NCBI GenBank assembly: GCA_030428025.1
Contig: JAUIBJ010000282.1
Location: 1 to 5,530 of the forward strand
DNA length: 5,530 nt
Source of the DNA: Alphaproteobacteria bacterium
Lineage (GTDB): Bacteria; Pseudomonadota; Alphaproteobacteria; Rhodobacterales; Rhodobacteraceae
Reading direction: 5' to 3'
This document shows, piece after piece, positions 5,001-5,530 of the stretch. Each line of letters starts with the position of its first letter. Positions within the stretch are counted from its first letter, which is position 1. A program made the translations under genes and the position numbers. The notes beneath the pieces were generated by a model that made no database searches, was not told where the DNA came from, and worked only from the letters and a program-made list of their open reading frames with translations.

Positions 5001-5530
5001 TCAGTGACCGCCGCCCCCCGCAAGACCGACGCCAGCCACCAGCGCACCCCAGATCTTGAGCCGCAGGCCCACCGCCTTGACCACACCGGTCGCGGCGACC
5101 ACATGGCCGACGAAGCCATCGAGATTGTTGGTATAGGTCTGAACGAGACATCCGCTACCGTCGAGCGTCGCGGCCTGCTGCTCGGGATGCAGCAACTCGA
5201 AATAGACCAGGACCGACCCACGCCCCCTGGTGTTGTTAAGCTCCAGCAGATTCCCGCCCGGCACCACCTGGCCCGAGGCGATAGCCGGCTGGATGCCCGC
5301 CACTTTCGCCGGCAGCACGGCGTCGCGGAACGACAGCGACAGGTTGCCGTCGCAGGCGATTTCCGCAGGCATGCCCACGTAGAGCGTCGACAGGGCCACC
5401 TGCGAAAACCCGGCGACGAAGCGGAGCGGCACATCGTCTGGGCGGTCGGGGATGATCACCATCGCAGGGCTGAGGATCAGTTTCGAGGCCGGGCTGCCGA
5501 CGCTCAGGCTCAGCTGGGTCACTGTCCCGT
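5001..5530 (-). CDS. HlyD-type membrane fusion protein, C-terminal part (cut by window edge)
   Basis: The last ~175 residues of a leftward gene are visible; the frame is open to the window edge. The sequence resembles the C-terminal beta-barrel and membrane-proximal regions of HlyD/EmrA-type periplasmic adaptor proteins: MVIIPDRPDDVPLRFVAGFS, then YVGMPAEIACDG and FRDAVLPAKVAGIQPAIASG, where the pattern 'barrel strand, GMPAEI, AVLPAKV..I.P' is typical. The C-terminal segment (GHVVAATGVVKAVGLRLKIW, then a Gly/Ala-rich hydrophobic end GALVAGVGLAGGGGH) is unusual, and I recall it from rhodobacteral HlyD-like proteins without a known partner. Such proteins link an inner-membrane exporter to the outer membrane or act with small DUF-type inner-membrane partners. 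A GTG at 5522 could be read as a start, but the family needs a much longer N-terminus, so I treat the gene as truncated. It is convergent with, and probably unrelated to, the importer operon. Confidence 0.6.
   Translation of the reverse strand, partial: GTVTQLSLSVGSPASKLILSPAMVIIPDRPDDVPLRFVAGFSQVALSTLYVGMPAEIACDGNLSLSFRDAVLPAKVAGIQPAIASGQVVPGGNLLELNNTRGRGSVLVYFELLHPEQQAATLDGSGCLVQTYTNNLDGFVGHVVAATGVVKAVGLRLKIWGALVAGVGLAGGGGH

Noticed and set aside
5520..5522. GTG as the true start of the HlyD-like gene
   Set aside because: The frame stays open beyond it to the window edge, and the family needs an N-terminal membrane segment and coiled coil that would lie outside the window.
1..5530. CRISPR arrays, tRNA/rRNA genes, riboswitches
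   Set aside because: No regularly spaced repeats, no tRNA-like cloverleaf or rRNA sequence, and no leader aptamer that I recognise; the operon's own promoter and leader lie outside the window.

Overview
The window looks like chromosome of a high-GC alphaproteobacterium, most likely a Rhodobacterales/Rhodobacteraceae (roseobacter-like) species. This rests on roughly two-thirds GC in the genes, strong GC3 codon bias, the style of the encoded proteins, and an intergenic palindromic repeat of the kind I associate with that family. I could not run a database search, so the taxonomy is inference.

Most of the window is one rightward operon for an ABC uptake transporter of the BMP (basic membrane protein / purine nucleoside-type) family. 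It contains, in order: the 3' two-thirds of a double-domain ATPase (1-1076), permease 1 (1245-2327), permease 2 (2785-3705) and a secreted periplasmic binding protein (3741-4826). A strong intrinsic terminator follows at about 4859-4890. A convergent leftward gene, cut by the right window edge (5001-5530), looks like the C-terminal part of an HlyD-type membrane fusion protein. The gap between the two convergent genes holds terminator hairpins for both strands.

Two of the three internal operon junctions carry extra DNA. Between ATPase and permease 1 there is a ~120-bp palindromic REP/BIME-like element. Between permease 1 and permease 2 sits the most interesting object in the window, a 439-bp AT-richer segment (about 46% GC by hand count) flanked by a perfect 19-bp direct repeat (2312-2330 and 2770-2788). 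The repeat spans the end and stop of permease 1, a GGAGG ribosome-binding site and the start of permease 2. Deleting one copy plus the insert rebuilds a TGATG stop/start overlap, so this reads as an insertion with target duplication (or site-specific integration) that left both permeases intact.

The insert carries one leftward gene for a 109-aa protein with a four-cysteine zinc ribbon and two membrane segments, together with its own promoter-like sequence, ribosome-binding site and a hairpin after the stop. There is no transposase or integrase and there are no clear terminal inverted repeats. In the operon's direction a reading frame stays open across the whole insert, starting at the duplicated ATG and ending at the TGATG overlap with permease 2, so ribosomes could in principle travel through it. 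This compact, recombinase-free, single-gene cassette is the best candidate for something undescribed.
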